Origin: Hoplostethus atlanticus
Taxonomy: Eukaryota; Chordata; Actinopteri; Trachichthyiformes; Trachichthyidae
Reading direction: 5' to 3'
Length of the DNA stretch: 64,000 bases
Assembly (NCBI GenBank): GCA_034670405.1
Contig: JAXDDX010000063.1
Location: 124,001-188,000, forward strand
Part shown: positions 1 through 10,451 of the stretch, piece by piece
Numbering within the stretch: the stretch's first letter is position 1
Layout of the letters: every line of letters starts with the position of its first letter
Made by a program: the position numbers and the translations under genes
The notes under the pieces: model-generated
What the model was told of the DNA's origin: nothing
The model's input: the letters and a program-made list of their open reading frames with translations, nothing else
Databases searched by the model: none

Positions 1-724
1 GAGGTATGCAAAGAAAGTGTTCACGTAGTTTCTGTAACCATGGCCTGAGTTTCCACAGTTTATCTTGCTTTGCATCATTAGACACAGTGAGGTTGTCCTG
101 AAAGTGAATCAGGGTCAGCAATTTCAGGAATCGATCTCGGGACATCACATCACAAACTGGGGGGTACCTTGTCTCCATCTCCCAATAGGCTCGTACATTG
201 GACATGTTTACTAACCCCATGTGCATGTACATGCCCAGAATTTGCTCAATTTCCTTGGCAGTTGCGTTCACTGGCTTTCCATCTTTCTGCACACTGTACA
301 GGTTTGTTTGTTCTGCAATTTCCTGTAGCATTTCATCAGTTACAAAATGTTTGAAATACATGTATTGTGTCCAGTCAAGTCTCTCTTCTGAGTCCTCTTC
401 AACACATTCACCGAATTCAACAGCTGGAGGTTTAAATTGTTTTTTTTCCCACTGATACTCTTTCCTTTTCACTTTGCCCCTTGCTGACTGCTTTGTTGTG
501 TCCTGTGTTGTTGTTGGGCCCACATCTTCTGAGCTTGTCTGGTCGACAGTTTCATCTCGCAAGTCTTCCTCATCACTACTCTCTGAGTTTCCCTCAGTAC
601 ATGTTGCAGGAGGAGCCCAGTCCTCATCGTCATCATCATCATCTTCATCTAACTCCTCCATGTCACTTTTATTGCCGTCCAGTATCATGTCCAGGACATC
701 TTGCACGCTGTACTTTCTTGTCAT
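1..724 (-). CDS. piggyBac transposase-like (PGBD-like) protein, N-terminal part, runs off window
   Basis: Reading the minus strand from an ATG at 722-724 gives 241 uninterrupted residues to the window edge. The N-terminus (MTRKYSVQDVLDMILDG) is followed by an acidic run (about residues 22-31, mostly D/E), a Lys/Arg-rich patch and then the start of a piggyBac transposase fold (YFKHFVTDEMLQEIAEQTNLY, and later DRFLKLLTLIHFQDN). Family members are about 550-600 residues, so under half is present and the catalytic Asp residues lie outside the window. The ATG directly follows TTTTTTAG, which reads as a 3' splice site, and a good donor (AAG|GTAAGA) lies upstream near 1200, so a 5' untranslated exon is plausible. 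It may be a domesticated pgbd gene or a spliced transposon; the sequence here cannot decide. Confidence 0.75.
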   Translation of the reverse strand, partial: MTRKYSVQDVLDMILDGNKSDMEELDEDDDDDDEDWAPPATCTEGNSESSDEEDLRDETVDQTSSEDVGPTTTQDTTKQSARGKVKRKEYQWEKKQFKPPAVEFGECVEEDSEERLDWTQYMYFKHFVTDEMLQEIAEQTNLYSVQKDGKPVNATAKEIEQILGMYMHMGLVNMSNVRAYWEMETRYPPVCDVMSRDRFLKLLTLIHFQDNLTVSNDAKQDKLWKLRPWLQKLREHFLCIP

Positions 725-2360
725 CTAAAAAATACATACCAAAAAATAATTATTGCGTATTTCTTTTCTGAATTGGTCAGTTTTTAGTGAAAATCAATGA
801 GCAAAACACAATTATTAGCTAGTGAGCCATGGCAACATCCAACTAGTGATCGGTCATTGTGATACAGCAGGTTGCATACAAATACAATATAGTGCATGCT
901 ATAAATATCTCAATTTCTACTCTAAATGTATCTAATTATGTCATTTAAATCTTTAATTGCTTTACTTAAATAATCAAAAGAGTGTATGTTGCTTTATGGA
1001 ATGCATAATGGATGAAAATACAATTGACAGTTTTACGGAAAAATTACCTTATAGACCTGCTGTATCTAATTTGATACACACATGTTCAACACGATTTTAC
1101 TATAAAATATGTTACAACATTTTTAGTAATTATACATTGCATCAATCAAGTAAATGCTTTCCTTGAAGTATCAGTAAAAATTCTGAATGTTTTTCTTACC
1201 TTAACTTTTCCAAAATTGGCAAAATATCCAAGATAAATTACAGGTGGGTTAGAATTGAAAAGCAGCCATCTTGGATGTCTCAATTGAGGGTCCTCTGTTG
1301 CATGGGTTCTGACCCCTGGTGGATTATCCCTGTGTACTGCATGTATCTGATTGTATACATCAGGTTTTTCAGGAAAAAATTCTCACACTGATGTTGTAGA
1401 GGTCTCAAAAGTTAATGTATTAAATATGATACGTTTGGCGTTATACTGTAAAATTTATGAGAAAACTGACTTTGCAAACACGATTGCCCATGGTGCTTAT
1501 ATGAGGCTAATGAAACCTCAAATAACAATTAAACATTAAAAATCACCCCAAAAAAATATAGACTCCATTAAAGAACATAAAATAAAGAAATACAGAACAT
1601 AAAATAGGAAGTACAGTCCAGACATTGCATTGTATTTATTCTATAATATTTTCTTTTGGCTTACGAGTGTCTTTCCACTTGACTCCACCGAAAGAAACAC
1701 CATGAGTGAACACAATAGCCTATAGTCAGACAACCATCCCAACGTTGAAGGATGATTAGTCGACCAAAAGGCCTGCACAGTATCACCATTCATAGGTTTT
1801 TCCATTTCAATTCAATGTCAATGTCGAGAGCCCTGTAAACCTTGGCCTAGTTAGCAACTCCATTTCTTATTTGTCTTATTTGCTTTTGTGATTGTAGGTG
1901 TATGTTTTACAGTATTTGCGATTGTGGTGGGGAATGCTCCCCTAGTGCAAGTGAATACAGTATCATGTGTGGTGTTAGTGAACGCAGCCTCAGGCCTGAC
2001 TCCTCCCCCAACCAATTACCTAATCAGGGCCAGATTAGATAAGGCACCTGTTGGCCTATGCTCACTCTTCTGGCTCCTCACACCTGTCTCTGTTGTGGCT
2101 GGTGGTACAGGTATGTAGTTAAAGTGATCACTTAACTTGGCTAAGCCAGCCTTTTATACTGCATACTTAGTTAACTGCCTTCTGTTCTAGCCTTGATCTG
2201 ATGTGTTGGCTGAACATTGTTTGCTGGAACCCCATTGTTGTCCTGCCCACTTTTCTGAGTGATCCCGGGTGTCAATGTCCCATACCAGAGGTGGTGAGTA
2301 GGGTCATAACATCAAAATGTATAGTTTTAGTATGCAGCAATGCGAGCCCTGGTAATTCCT
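725..2360. other. no gene recognised; possible 5' UTR intron of the PGBD-like gene
   Basis: AT-rich sequence with only short, unconvincing ORFs. A donor-like site for the minus strand sits at 1195-1200 (reads AAG|GTAAG), which could pair with the acceptor at 725. I recognise no repeat family here. Confidence 0.4.
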
Positions 2361-3488
2361 GGGGGCTGTTCCACAAAGCAGGCTTAGAAAAGCGGCGATT
2401 AACCTCGCAAGCCTGGTTTGAGTTAACCTAACAAATCAATTGGGGCTAAAGCAGTTCCACGAAGCCCAAGTCAAGCTACTGTGATCTGGCTAAACCGAGC
2501 CAGGCTCAAGCAATCCAGATAATTGCACGTGCACATTTATACACTGTTTATTTAAGCAGCCCGAGAGGTCGATCATGGATCTGATCGATTCATCGTGGCG
2601 AAAAATGACGGTAAAGACAGAGCCGCAATGTCCACGGCCACTGAACAGCGACTTTTAGTGGAGGTCTATGGAGAATTCAGCCATATTACAATGGAAAGGG
2701 AAATACGGTTGCCATAAATAAAGGGAGAGAGAAAGATTGGTAACGAATTGCTGATAGATTGAATGCGTAAGTAATTGTTGATTGTTGTAATTGTTGAGTC
2801 TCATGCTCTACTGACTGAGCTGTTCGGGCTGGTTGTTTTATTATATTTGGAAATTGATCGGCTGAAAGTGTGTTCTACAGTGACTGTAAATCCCATACAG
2901 TAACAGTGAATGCGTCTCCTCGCAACCGTGGAAACATCTTGACATATATTCAAGATACTTTATTATTTCAATGAATTTGTTAAATAAAAATAATTTACAA
3001 AATAAAATGTGTCATCAAATAATTATTTCTATAAATTGTAACCGTTTTCTAAAAGCAATACGGCACTTGAGGTCTCGCTGGACACTCATGGTTAAATGGG
3101 GTTGCCTTACAACGCTCTGGACCGTGACTGTATCCCCGATACAGCCTACATCATTTTATATTTTTTATTTTATATTAACCTTACATTTTATGTCTGATAG
3201 TGTAGGGTAAAGGGTAATAGTGTTGAACAGTAGAATGGCGGAACCTTGTTTGAAAAACATTGCGTTTCAGTCGGATCAGTGTTACGGGAGTACCGATTAA
3301 GCTTCAACTGTGATTTAGTCTGATATCTAGCCTGCCCCGAGGCAGGCTAGTTTCGAAGGATAATTTGCCACAGCAACTTAGCTTGAACTATGCTGAGCTT
3401 GCGTTGTGGAACCGAATAAACCTGAAAATGAGCCAGACTAAGTGAAATAAGCCTGGATAAGTGGTAAACTCGCTTTGTGGAACACCCC
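2361..3488. mobile_element. Harbinger-like DNA transposon remnant with terminal inverted repeats
   Basis: Left end GGGGCTGTTCCACAAAGC (2362-2379) is matched in inverse by GCTTTGTGGAACACCCC (3472-3488). Between them lies a damaged Myb/SANT-like reading frame (separate entry), which is the accessory protein of PIF/Harbinger elements. No DDE transposase is visible, so the copy is internally deleted and non-autonomous. A clean target duplication could not be defined. Seen: TIRs and Myb-like frame; the family assignment is inference. Confidence 0.6.
2628..2767 (+). pseudogene. Myb/SANT-like DNA-binding protein fragment of a Harbinger element
   Basis: ATG at 2628 opens MSTATEQRLLVEVYGEFSHI, after which one frame shift is needed to read on into a frame containing NTVAINKGREKDW. 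A TAA then replaces an expected codon, followed by RIADRLNA and a splice donor (GC|GTAAGT at 2768). This is the N-terminal helix-turn-helix of the Myb/SANT protein that Harbinger transposons encode beside their transposase. Two disabling changes in 140 bases make it a pseudogene. Only the first exon is recognisable. Confidence 0.6.
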
Positions 3489-5097
3489 TCTGGTCTTCCT
3501 TCGTAGGTTCACCGGCTGCTGTTTTGCTCCTTATAGAGCTCAACAGTGTGGTTCCGGAAGTGAAAATCCCATTCATATTCTGCATAGGGATTTTGATTAT
3601 TAGCCTTAATGTCGTAACCATCCAATGTAGACTCACCATAAGCTAGTAGATTGTGAAACGATAGTGTATGCTCCTGTAGAAGCCACAAGTCCGTATGATA
3701 TCAACCTTGTTTTGAGAAAAACATGTTTTATTCGCGTCATGGAGACGTACTACACTACCCACAATCCTAAAGTGTAACAGCGACGTCTCTGATTGGTGGA
3801 GCTCGCTGTTACCATGGAAATGTTTACCGTGAACGTCTTGTCAGCTAACGTTAACGTTAGCTACTAATGTAACCTAGTTAGCTGCTTATCCTATGCAGCT
3901 GGAACGAATCACTGTACCATGTCGATGACAACACTTTACACTATACTATATAAAACACTATATACGCACACAAAACAACAATATCAACACTATACTATTG
4001 ACAAATGTTAAATTCAAGAAGAAGCGCGCTAAACTATCGTTAGTTTGGAAGTTTTTGGAAAAGTATCATTCGCAATGGTTTATGGGATGAGTAGTTCCTT
4101 CACTTCATAAAATAATTATGTACACAGTACTTGTACCTTTGCCTTTTCTTCCATTTTCCTATCTTTTTTTTGCTCAGAATCAAATGTTTTATGGTCACAA
4201 TTCATCGTCTAGCTGGTTGCCTTGGTTCCAGCCTTAAAACTCTTTTATATAAGGATTTTCTGAAATGTCTATGGAGTAAATGAATGGGAAATTTTACTTC
4301 TGGAACCAGAGCCGTAAAAAAAGTGGGCGGTCACTGTTGCGCTCTAGTTTCTTTGAGTTGTCTGTTCCTTGCCTGTAACCTATTGTTCAACCAACTGGGT
4401 TGTTTCTTTGTTTGATTCCTTTTTGTATTCGTTTCTTTCTAAGTGAAGCAGAGTGCCATATTGTTGAGAGGCTAGGCACCCATGGTGAGGCTCCTACACG
4501 TTATGCATGTGAGTAAAAGCACTGGGGCACAATTGTAGATTTCACCATTTAATGCTGTGAGGATTGCTGTGTTGCACCCAAGGTGATCGCAGAATGTAAG
4601 AATGTAAAGTACTGTTTAACAGCTCCAGTCCCTGTCTATTTGATTATTTCAATAAAACATTGGTTTATTTTGGAAACACGTCTGTCTGGTGTCAGTAATG
4701 AGTGTGTGCCTTATCAGTATTTTTCAGAACAATATTAAAGTTTCTTGAGACAGTATTTTCCTGGGCTGCAATTCCCCAGGTGGCATTGTCGGTCTTTCCC
4801 CATTCTCCCTTTTATTGCCCTTATCACATTCTGATTACATTGCTTGTTACAAAATGTTGACAACATATTTTGGAAAGTTTCAAGGTTTGTGGCCGAGTCC
4901 ATTGGCTCAAATCAGGCACAGTCCATTCACATTATTTACTTTACGCGTTAACATTAAAAGGCGCAAGGGTTCTCAGCCTTTTAATACACATGCAAATATC
5001 TGTGGAAAGCACAGCACATGAGCACATAGCTGCGTGTTTTGCACTCCCTTTGATAGACATGCGGGGTGCAACTCTTGAGATGTGCAAAAGCGCTTAA
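3489..5097. other. intergenic; promoter-like patch around 3730-3860, otherwise nothing recognised
   Basis: At 3750-3775 the sequence ACTACCCACAATCC resembles the vertebrate ZNF143/SBF element, and an inverted CCAAT box (GATTGG, near 3790) lies just downstream, an arrangement common in vertebrate promoters. No adjacent coding exon was found to support a promoter call; a repeat origin is equally possible. 4240-4350 resembles an interspersed fish repeat I cannot name. Confidence 0.25.
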
Positions 5098-5190
5098 TAT
5101 ACACCGATCAGCCACAACATTAAAACCACTGACAGGTGAAGTGAATAACATCGATTATCTCGTTACAATGGCACCTGTCAAGGGGTGGGA
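5098..5190. mobile_element. mariner/Tc1-type transposon terminal fragment
   Basis: The stretch beginning TATACACCGATCAGCCACAA and continuing through a CACCTGTCAAGGGGTGGGAC-type block is a widely repeated teleost transposon end that I recognise. The internal part and the opposite end are absent, so only about 90 bases survive. Family level (mariner versus another Tc1-superfamily member) is from memory and not proven here. Confidence 0.55.
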
Positions 5191-5480
5191 CTATGGCGGC
5201 ATATGAGTGACAAAATCCGCGAGCGCAATTGAGATCACCGCGCGCGTAATTCAAACAGCCGTGCACACATATTATTTTTGAGAGCGCTTTCACAGCACTC
5301 GCGCGCAGAATATATCTGCTCGCGCGAGCAATATTGTAACCTGCGAGGAGAAATCCATGCTTTGAGCGCGCGCGCAGAATCCGAAGCAGCACGCACAACT
5401 ATCATTGCTCTCCTTCTCGCGAAACTTTCACCTGCTCGCTCGCGAGTGTTTTTTCTTTTTGGCAGTAAGTGGGCGGACCC
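5191..5480. repeat. CpG-dense block with GCGCGC palindromes
   Basis: About 290 bases with many GCGCGC and TCGCGA words in an otherwise AT-rich region. It includes a 31-base imperfect palindrome at 5298-5328 (arms CTCGCGCG and CGCGCGAG enclosing CAGA...TCTG). It directly abuts the mariner-type end. It could be internal transposon sequence with subterminal repeats or a small CpG island. Confidence 0.45.
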
Positions 5481-6724
5481 AGTCACAATTGTATCCCTAA
5501 ATCTAATTGGTTACAGTCCTTGTCTTCAGTCCTCTCGCAACCAGAGACAGCTCGCCTTCAAAGTAAAAGTTGCGCGTTTTGAAGGGTGTTGGCTGCAGCA
5601 GCGGTCAGACATCTCAAATATTTTTGTTGCTTACTTATAAGCTGATATGCATAGTATAAATATACGTCAAACATACTTTCATGACTCAGTAGCCCAACAA
5701 CTGTGATTCTAAATCACAATCCATTGCTTTTGATTAATACATTTTATTTAGAGCTCGGAGCCATATAAAAAGAAAAAATGGATCACTCACCAAGCCTAGT
5801 CTTCGAGAAGGGCCCATTACTGCGTTAATCCCTGCGTTAAGTTATTCCATATCTCAATGGTTCGTGTCTGCTGGGTTGTGTTCTGTTTGCCGGGAGCGGA
5901 GTGGTTGCGCAACCCACTGAATCTTTAGCATAATGCTTGAAATCATACAGGGAGCACTATAGAGAGCACAACCAGTACTGTCAAATACAACTGTATTTGT
6001 ACAAGTATTTGTGCAATACATTTTATTAACTTCGTGACAAGAGTGTACCTGAGTAGAAAAATGTAAACGATAGGAACTGCAAGTGACATGAACTACAAGG
6101 AAGTCCCGCTCCATTTGTCCATTGAGCCTGTTTGGTTTACAATGCACATTATTCCCTATAAGCTAACATTGTAACATTTCCTAAAGGAATGAGACTGCCA
6201 GATGACCAACAGTGTCATCTAATAGGGCTAGTCTTGGACATCATACTCTTCTGATTAGTATCTATTATAACTATTTTATTATCATATCTGTTGGTTGGGA
6301 TTGAGACTAAGCATATTTGGTAGTTTCGAACTCTCTGGAAGATATAGTATGGTACAAAGTATAGAACTAAACTTATGAGGAAGCCACATTGCCATTGACC
6401 AATGTGTCCCACCAACATGACTCTCTTCATATTGTGCAGAATATGTGCATTGTAGCTAGAGGTTAAGGTGAAGAGTTAAAATCTTTTAGCAGTCATATGC
6501 ACATATCCTATCCACTGTCCCACCATCCACTATCCAATATCCCGATACAGCCACCCTAACCAGAATGCAATTACAGTGGAGCACTGGCACCGGAAAAATA
6601 TCCACTGCCATGATAATACATGATTTGTGAGTAGAAAGTGTCTGGTCTCAGGATGAGAACACAGCAGTAATTAGAGTCTTGAGCAAGCTGTTATACTGAA
6701 TTGTAGGCTATAGCCTAAAAACAT
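5481..6724. other. no feature recognised
   Basis: Ordinary AT-rich sequence with short, unconvincing ORFs on both strands. No domain, RNA gene or repeat family could be identified. Confidence 0.4.
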
Positions 6725-7195
6725 ATATTCAAGATTCAAGAACTTTATTCGTCACATACACACACAGGATGTATAGTGAAATGAAAAGTGGCAATGCTTT
6801 ACAGGAATGTGCAAAAAAAGTCACAGTATTTACAATAAAAAGCAGCAACAATATTTACAGTAAAAGAAGAAGCAACACTATTTACAATAGCTGCCTGAGG
6901 TGGTAAAGGCGCTGCCTTGCTTTTCTCACCAGAGTGTATATGTTGTCCATGTCAGATCCTCTGTGATGTGGACTCCCAGGTATTTATAGCTGCCCACCCT
7001 CTCCACAGTAGTCCCATTAATACCCAGTGGTGTGTATGCCTTCTGTTGTTGTGCCCTCCTCAAGTCCACAATCAGCTCCTTGGTTTGGGTCAGGTCTCAT
7101 CAGGTCAGCAACTTCCTCCAGGTAGGCCTTCTCGACGTTGTCGGAGATCAGGCCCACCACCACTGTGTCATCCGCAAACTTGATGATGGACCGTG
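6725..7195 (-). mobile_element. LINE-A (Rex1-like) fragment, internally deleted
   Basis: Minus strand carries the 3' tail ((TTGAATC)-type repeat at 6725-6745), part of the 3' UTR, then jumps into the RT C-terminal region (YHLRQL..., LGVHI...) and the catalytic FADDTVVVG segment. Compared with the copy at 54.9-57.0 kb it lacks the ORF end and a second internal block near 7090. It is a dead fragment with frame breaks. Confidence 0.8.
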
Positions 7196-7656
7196 TAAGG
7201 TAGTGTAGAGGTGTTGTAGGATGCAAACAAAAGAGAAAATGCCAACAAAACCACAATAGCAATGGAGCCAGTCAGCAGCAGGGGAAACAGTTGAGCTGTG
7301 TCTGAAATCGGTCACTCGTTCACTCATTCACTATTCACTATACAGTATAGTAAAATCCATGTAGCACGCTATTTTGGGAACAAGTGAGTGAATTCAGACA
7401 GTGCCGTTATTACTGTGCGCCGGAAATGCACAGCAATTAGCGACTATTGCTCTATTTTGAATTGGTCTTTGAATTGGTCTCTTGACAAACTATTAAAAAC
7501 TTTGTCAAGTAACACAATGATAAAAACGTTCCTACTTATGTGTGTAGCTAATGTTAGGGCTTGCCTGCCTCCACAATTCGTATTTTTTCCCCAGCAGCTG
7601 TCTCCGCATTGAATTATGGTTAATATAGGGCCCAGTAGTGTACATCGTTTGTACAC
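7196..7656. other. spacer with possible MITE end, no gene
   Basis: The segment around 7295-7420 (TGTGTCTGAAATCGGTCACT followed by repeated CACT/TTCA words) resembles a dispersed fish MITE terminus, but I could not find a paired end. Remaining sequence shows nothing recognisable. Confidence 0.3.
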
Positions 7657-7878
7657 TATAAATTGCAATAAGTTAGCTACCTACTTTTTACTTAAACAAA
7701 TGAGACAAATAAGTAAATCAAATAAACAAGAGCTAAGACAAATAAGTGAATCAGATAAACAAGAGCTAAGACAAATAAGTGAAGACAAATAGGCAAGTGC
7801 TAAGAGGAAGGGTCAGGGTAGTGTTTCTTGAAGAGGTGGGTTTTCAGCCTGCGGCAAAAGATGGGCAGCAATTCTGCT
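7657..7878 (-). mobile_element. L2-clade LINE 3' fragment, inverted relative to its neighbour
   Basis: Reverse-complement of the L2 ORF2 C-terminus (RRLKTHLF...) plus its 3' UTR with repeated CTTATTTGTCTTAGCTCTTGT units. It lacks the terminal AAAGCGTCTGC...TGTAA tail. It meets the next L2 fragment head to head at 7879. Confidence 0.8.
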
Positions 7879-7879
7879 C

Positions 7880-8581
7880 GCATCCAGTTCAAGACCCTGG
7901 TGCTAGCCTATAGAGCAGTGAAAGGAACAGCTTCTTCTAACCTCCAGGCTATGGTCAAGCCTTACACCCCCGCCCGACCACTTCGCTCTGCTGCCTCGAG
8001 GCGACTGGTTGCCCCATCGCTCAGAGGCCCCTGCGGCCAATCTACTCAGTCACAGCTTTTCCCTGTCCTGGCCCCACAGTGGTGGAATGAACTCCCCACT
8101 GATGTCAGGACAGCAGAATCGTTGCCCATCTTTCGCCGCAGGCTGAAAACCCACCTCTTCAACAAACACTACCCTGACCCTTCCTCTTAGCACATGCCTA
8201 TTTGTCTTCACTTATTTGTCTAAGCTCTTGTTTATTATCATTTGTTTATTTGCTGCACTTATTTGTCTTAGCTCTTGTTTATTTGATTTACTTATTTGTC
8301 TCATTTGTTTAAGTAAAGAAGGTAGCTAACATATTGCACTTATTTGTCTTAGGTCTTGTTTATTTGATTTACTTATTTGTCTCATTTGTTTAATTAAAAA
8401 GTAGGTAGCTAACTTATTGCACTTTTACCTTAGCACTGGTCATGCTCTTAGATGCTTGTTTAGGAAGGAAATGCACTTACGATTTCTGGTGACTGGTAGT
8501 TCTCTTGCCTACCTATGTTGAATGCACTTATTGTAAATCGCTTTGGATAAAAGCGTCTGCTAAATGACTGTAATGTAATGT
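7880..8581 (+). mobile_element. L2-clade LINE 3' fragment with intact tail
   Basis: Plus-strand frame from about 7882 encodes the ORF2 C-terminus (IQFKTLVLAYRAVKGTASSN..., PQWWNELPTDVRTAESLP, RRLKTHLFNKHYPDPSS then stop at 8188). The 3' UTR consists of repeated TTATTTGTCT(T)AG-CTCTTGTTTA units and ends with GCTTTGGATAAAAGCGTCTG and a TGTAA repeat tail at 8568-8580, the tail typical of the L2 clade. 5' truncated: no RT or endonuclease. Confidence 0.85.
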
Positions 8582-8665
8582 TAAAAGGAGTACGAAGTGT
8601 GCTTCCACTGCTTAGTATGTTAATTTTGTATATTCTGTGCTTAAAATGCCTGGATGGCAAGAAAA

Positions 8666-8850
8666 AAGGTGGTGGTTGCAAGGGTGTACTAGGTTGTTGC
8701 TAGGCTGTACTAGGTGGTTGCTAGGATGTTTCAATGTGGTTGCTATGGTTGACTAGGTGGTTGCTAGGGTTTTTCAATGTGGTTGATTAGGTAGTTGCTA
8801 GGGTGTTTCTAGATGGTTTTTAGGGTGTACTTAGGGGTGCTTTTTAATAG
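8666..8850. repeat. minisatellite of GGTTGCTAGGGTGT-type units
   Basis: Degenerate tandem repeat built of TGCTAGG(G/A)TGT and ACTAGGTGGT blocks, roughly 8-9 units, some alternating with TTTCAATGTGG. Non-coding. Confidence 0.75.
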
Positions 8851-9890
8851 GGTGTTACTCACGTAAGTGATAAGCAGCAAGGTTAAAAAAAAAAGTGGTG
8901 CTGAGTTAGTAGCTGATAACTAGACGATTTGTTTTGACGGTAAAAAAAAGGGTGAAAATGTGGAATAAAATGTACATACATAAAATGTACAAAGTGGGTG
9001 AGAACATCTCTATCACCTTAACAATACATTACAGTTCGTAATTATTTATTTTATTGAGTTTTATTATGAGTTTGGTGATGTCATCAGGAATGTCATGGAC
9101 TAGACCAAGTCTGGGGGAGGTTTTGCTTAGATCGTTGTGTTTATTTAGTATGCATTTGTTTAGTAAGAGATTGGTGAGGCACTTGGTACATTCACGTGAC
9201 ATGGTTAAAATGAGTACCTCGCAAAGAAAATCAAACTTTAAAGAAGATTGCTTATGGGATTACTGTGTGTATTTAAGCAATTGTTCTCTGTCTAGTGGGG
9301 GGGGGGGGGCAGGCTGTGCAGCCAGAACTTATGCCGTTAATTGGACTTGGCATAATTTTTGAGTTGAGTTGTCCTCAGTTGTTGTTTTTCTTATGTTATT
9401 TTTGATTTCCATGTTTTGTATTTTGTACTTTGGCAAGGCTATCTTACATGTACCCAAAATTACTAAGGCTTATAGAATTATAAATACAGACTGACAGAGG
9501 CTAATGTCTTAAGGAGGTGATGGCGAGCTATTTCTGTGGTGTTTCTGCACTTAGCAAGCAAGCAATCAATCAAGTGTGGCCAGTATTGTGACGTCTTTTT
9601 CCTTGGATTTGATGAAGTTTCAGTTTATTTATGTGGCACTCTTTTCTTTATCTGTTCAACCATGGTGGCTATTGCTGCTCGCGCTAACTACCCAGTTCTT
9701 CATTTATTCCAAATAAAAGTAAAACACATCACTTCCTCTGCCCCAGAGGATTTTTCCCAGGAAAGACCTACCCAGGTGTTTAGAACAGCAAATGTAAAAG
9801 CTGAACTGGGTATAGGTGTGTTATATCAAATTGCTTTACCAACGAATGTCTAATGTTAATGTAACATGATGAAATTGTCAATTCTTATGA
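8851..9890. other. no gene recognised; poly-G tract at 9297-9309
   Basis: Short ORFs only. A 13-base G run interrupts the sequence near 9300. No repeat family recognised. Confidence 0.35.
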
Positions 9891-9899
9891 TCCTGTAGA

Positions 9900-10316
9900 G
9901 AGTTTGCCTTATGGGCTATGCTTGTGCGCGAGCACTGAAAATTCAACGATGCACCTATCAGCTGCGGCTCCGCCCCCAAGCACCTGTATGTAATGCCGTG
10001 TCTCCTGGCATTCGTCCTCCTCTTTCTTTCAGCGAACACCTAAGCTAAAAGAGTATGAATTCCTTGATCAGCGAAACAACGGCCCTTTTCAGAGCCAAGA
10101 GTTGTAATTCCTGCCCGGCGGATCTTCTGCCGGAGGACGGCCACTCTTCATGCTTCCGCTGCCTCGAGACGGAGCATGCTAGAACCGCTGTGGAAAGAAC
10201 GGCGGACTGTGCCGCTTGCCTTTTCCCTTCCCAGGGATATGCTCACGGCTAGATACCGCCACTTCGTTCCCGATACCCCTCCGCAGGAGGCACTTGGCAT
10301 TTTTGATATTTTTTAT
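9900..10316 (+). mobile_element. DIRS retrotransposon, 5' part: inverted terminal repeat and gag start
   Basis: 9905-10010 is the inverse of 17313-17412 (shared words TTTTCAGTGCTCGCGC, GATAGGTGCATTG, CTTGGGGGCGGAG), as expected for DIRS terminal inverted repeats. An ATG at 10055 opens a gag-like frame with a Cys/His cluster (CNSCPADLLPEDGHSSCFRC) typical of DIRS Gag N-termini; a frame shift near 10225 breaks it. The element is split here by the insertion that carries the P2X7-like and THAP genes and resumes near 15.7 kb. Confidence 0.7.
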
Positions 10317-10451
10317 AGAGGCCCTGTACTTCTCAGTCCACATCTTGCCAGTACTTAGATACACCATTACATATGTATTACAACGTATGCCCTACATTGT
10401 TTGGTATACTGTAGTCATATTGAGTGAATTTTCTGCACTACTTCTCAACAG

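Noticed and set aside
481-771. Plus-strand ORFs of 84-96 residues with Ser or His runs
   Set aside because: They are shadows of the acidic, Asp-rich N-terminus of the minus-strand PGBD-like protein.
5120-5640. Overlapping ORFs of 80-120 residues on both strands in the CpG-rich block
   Set aside because: Their length comes from low stop-codon density in GC-rich sequence; composition is not protein-like and no domain is visible.
7657-8581. Twin-priming inversion of a single L2 insertion
   Set aside because: Both arms contain the same consensus region, which one inverted insertion would not duplicate.
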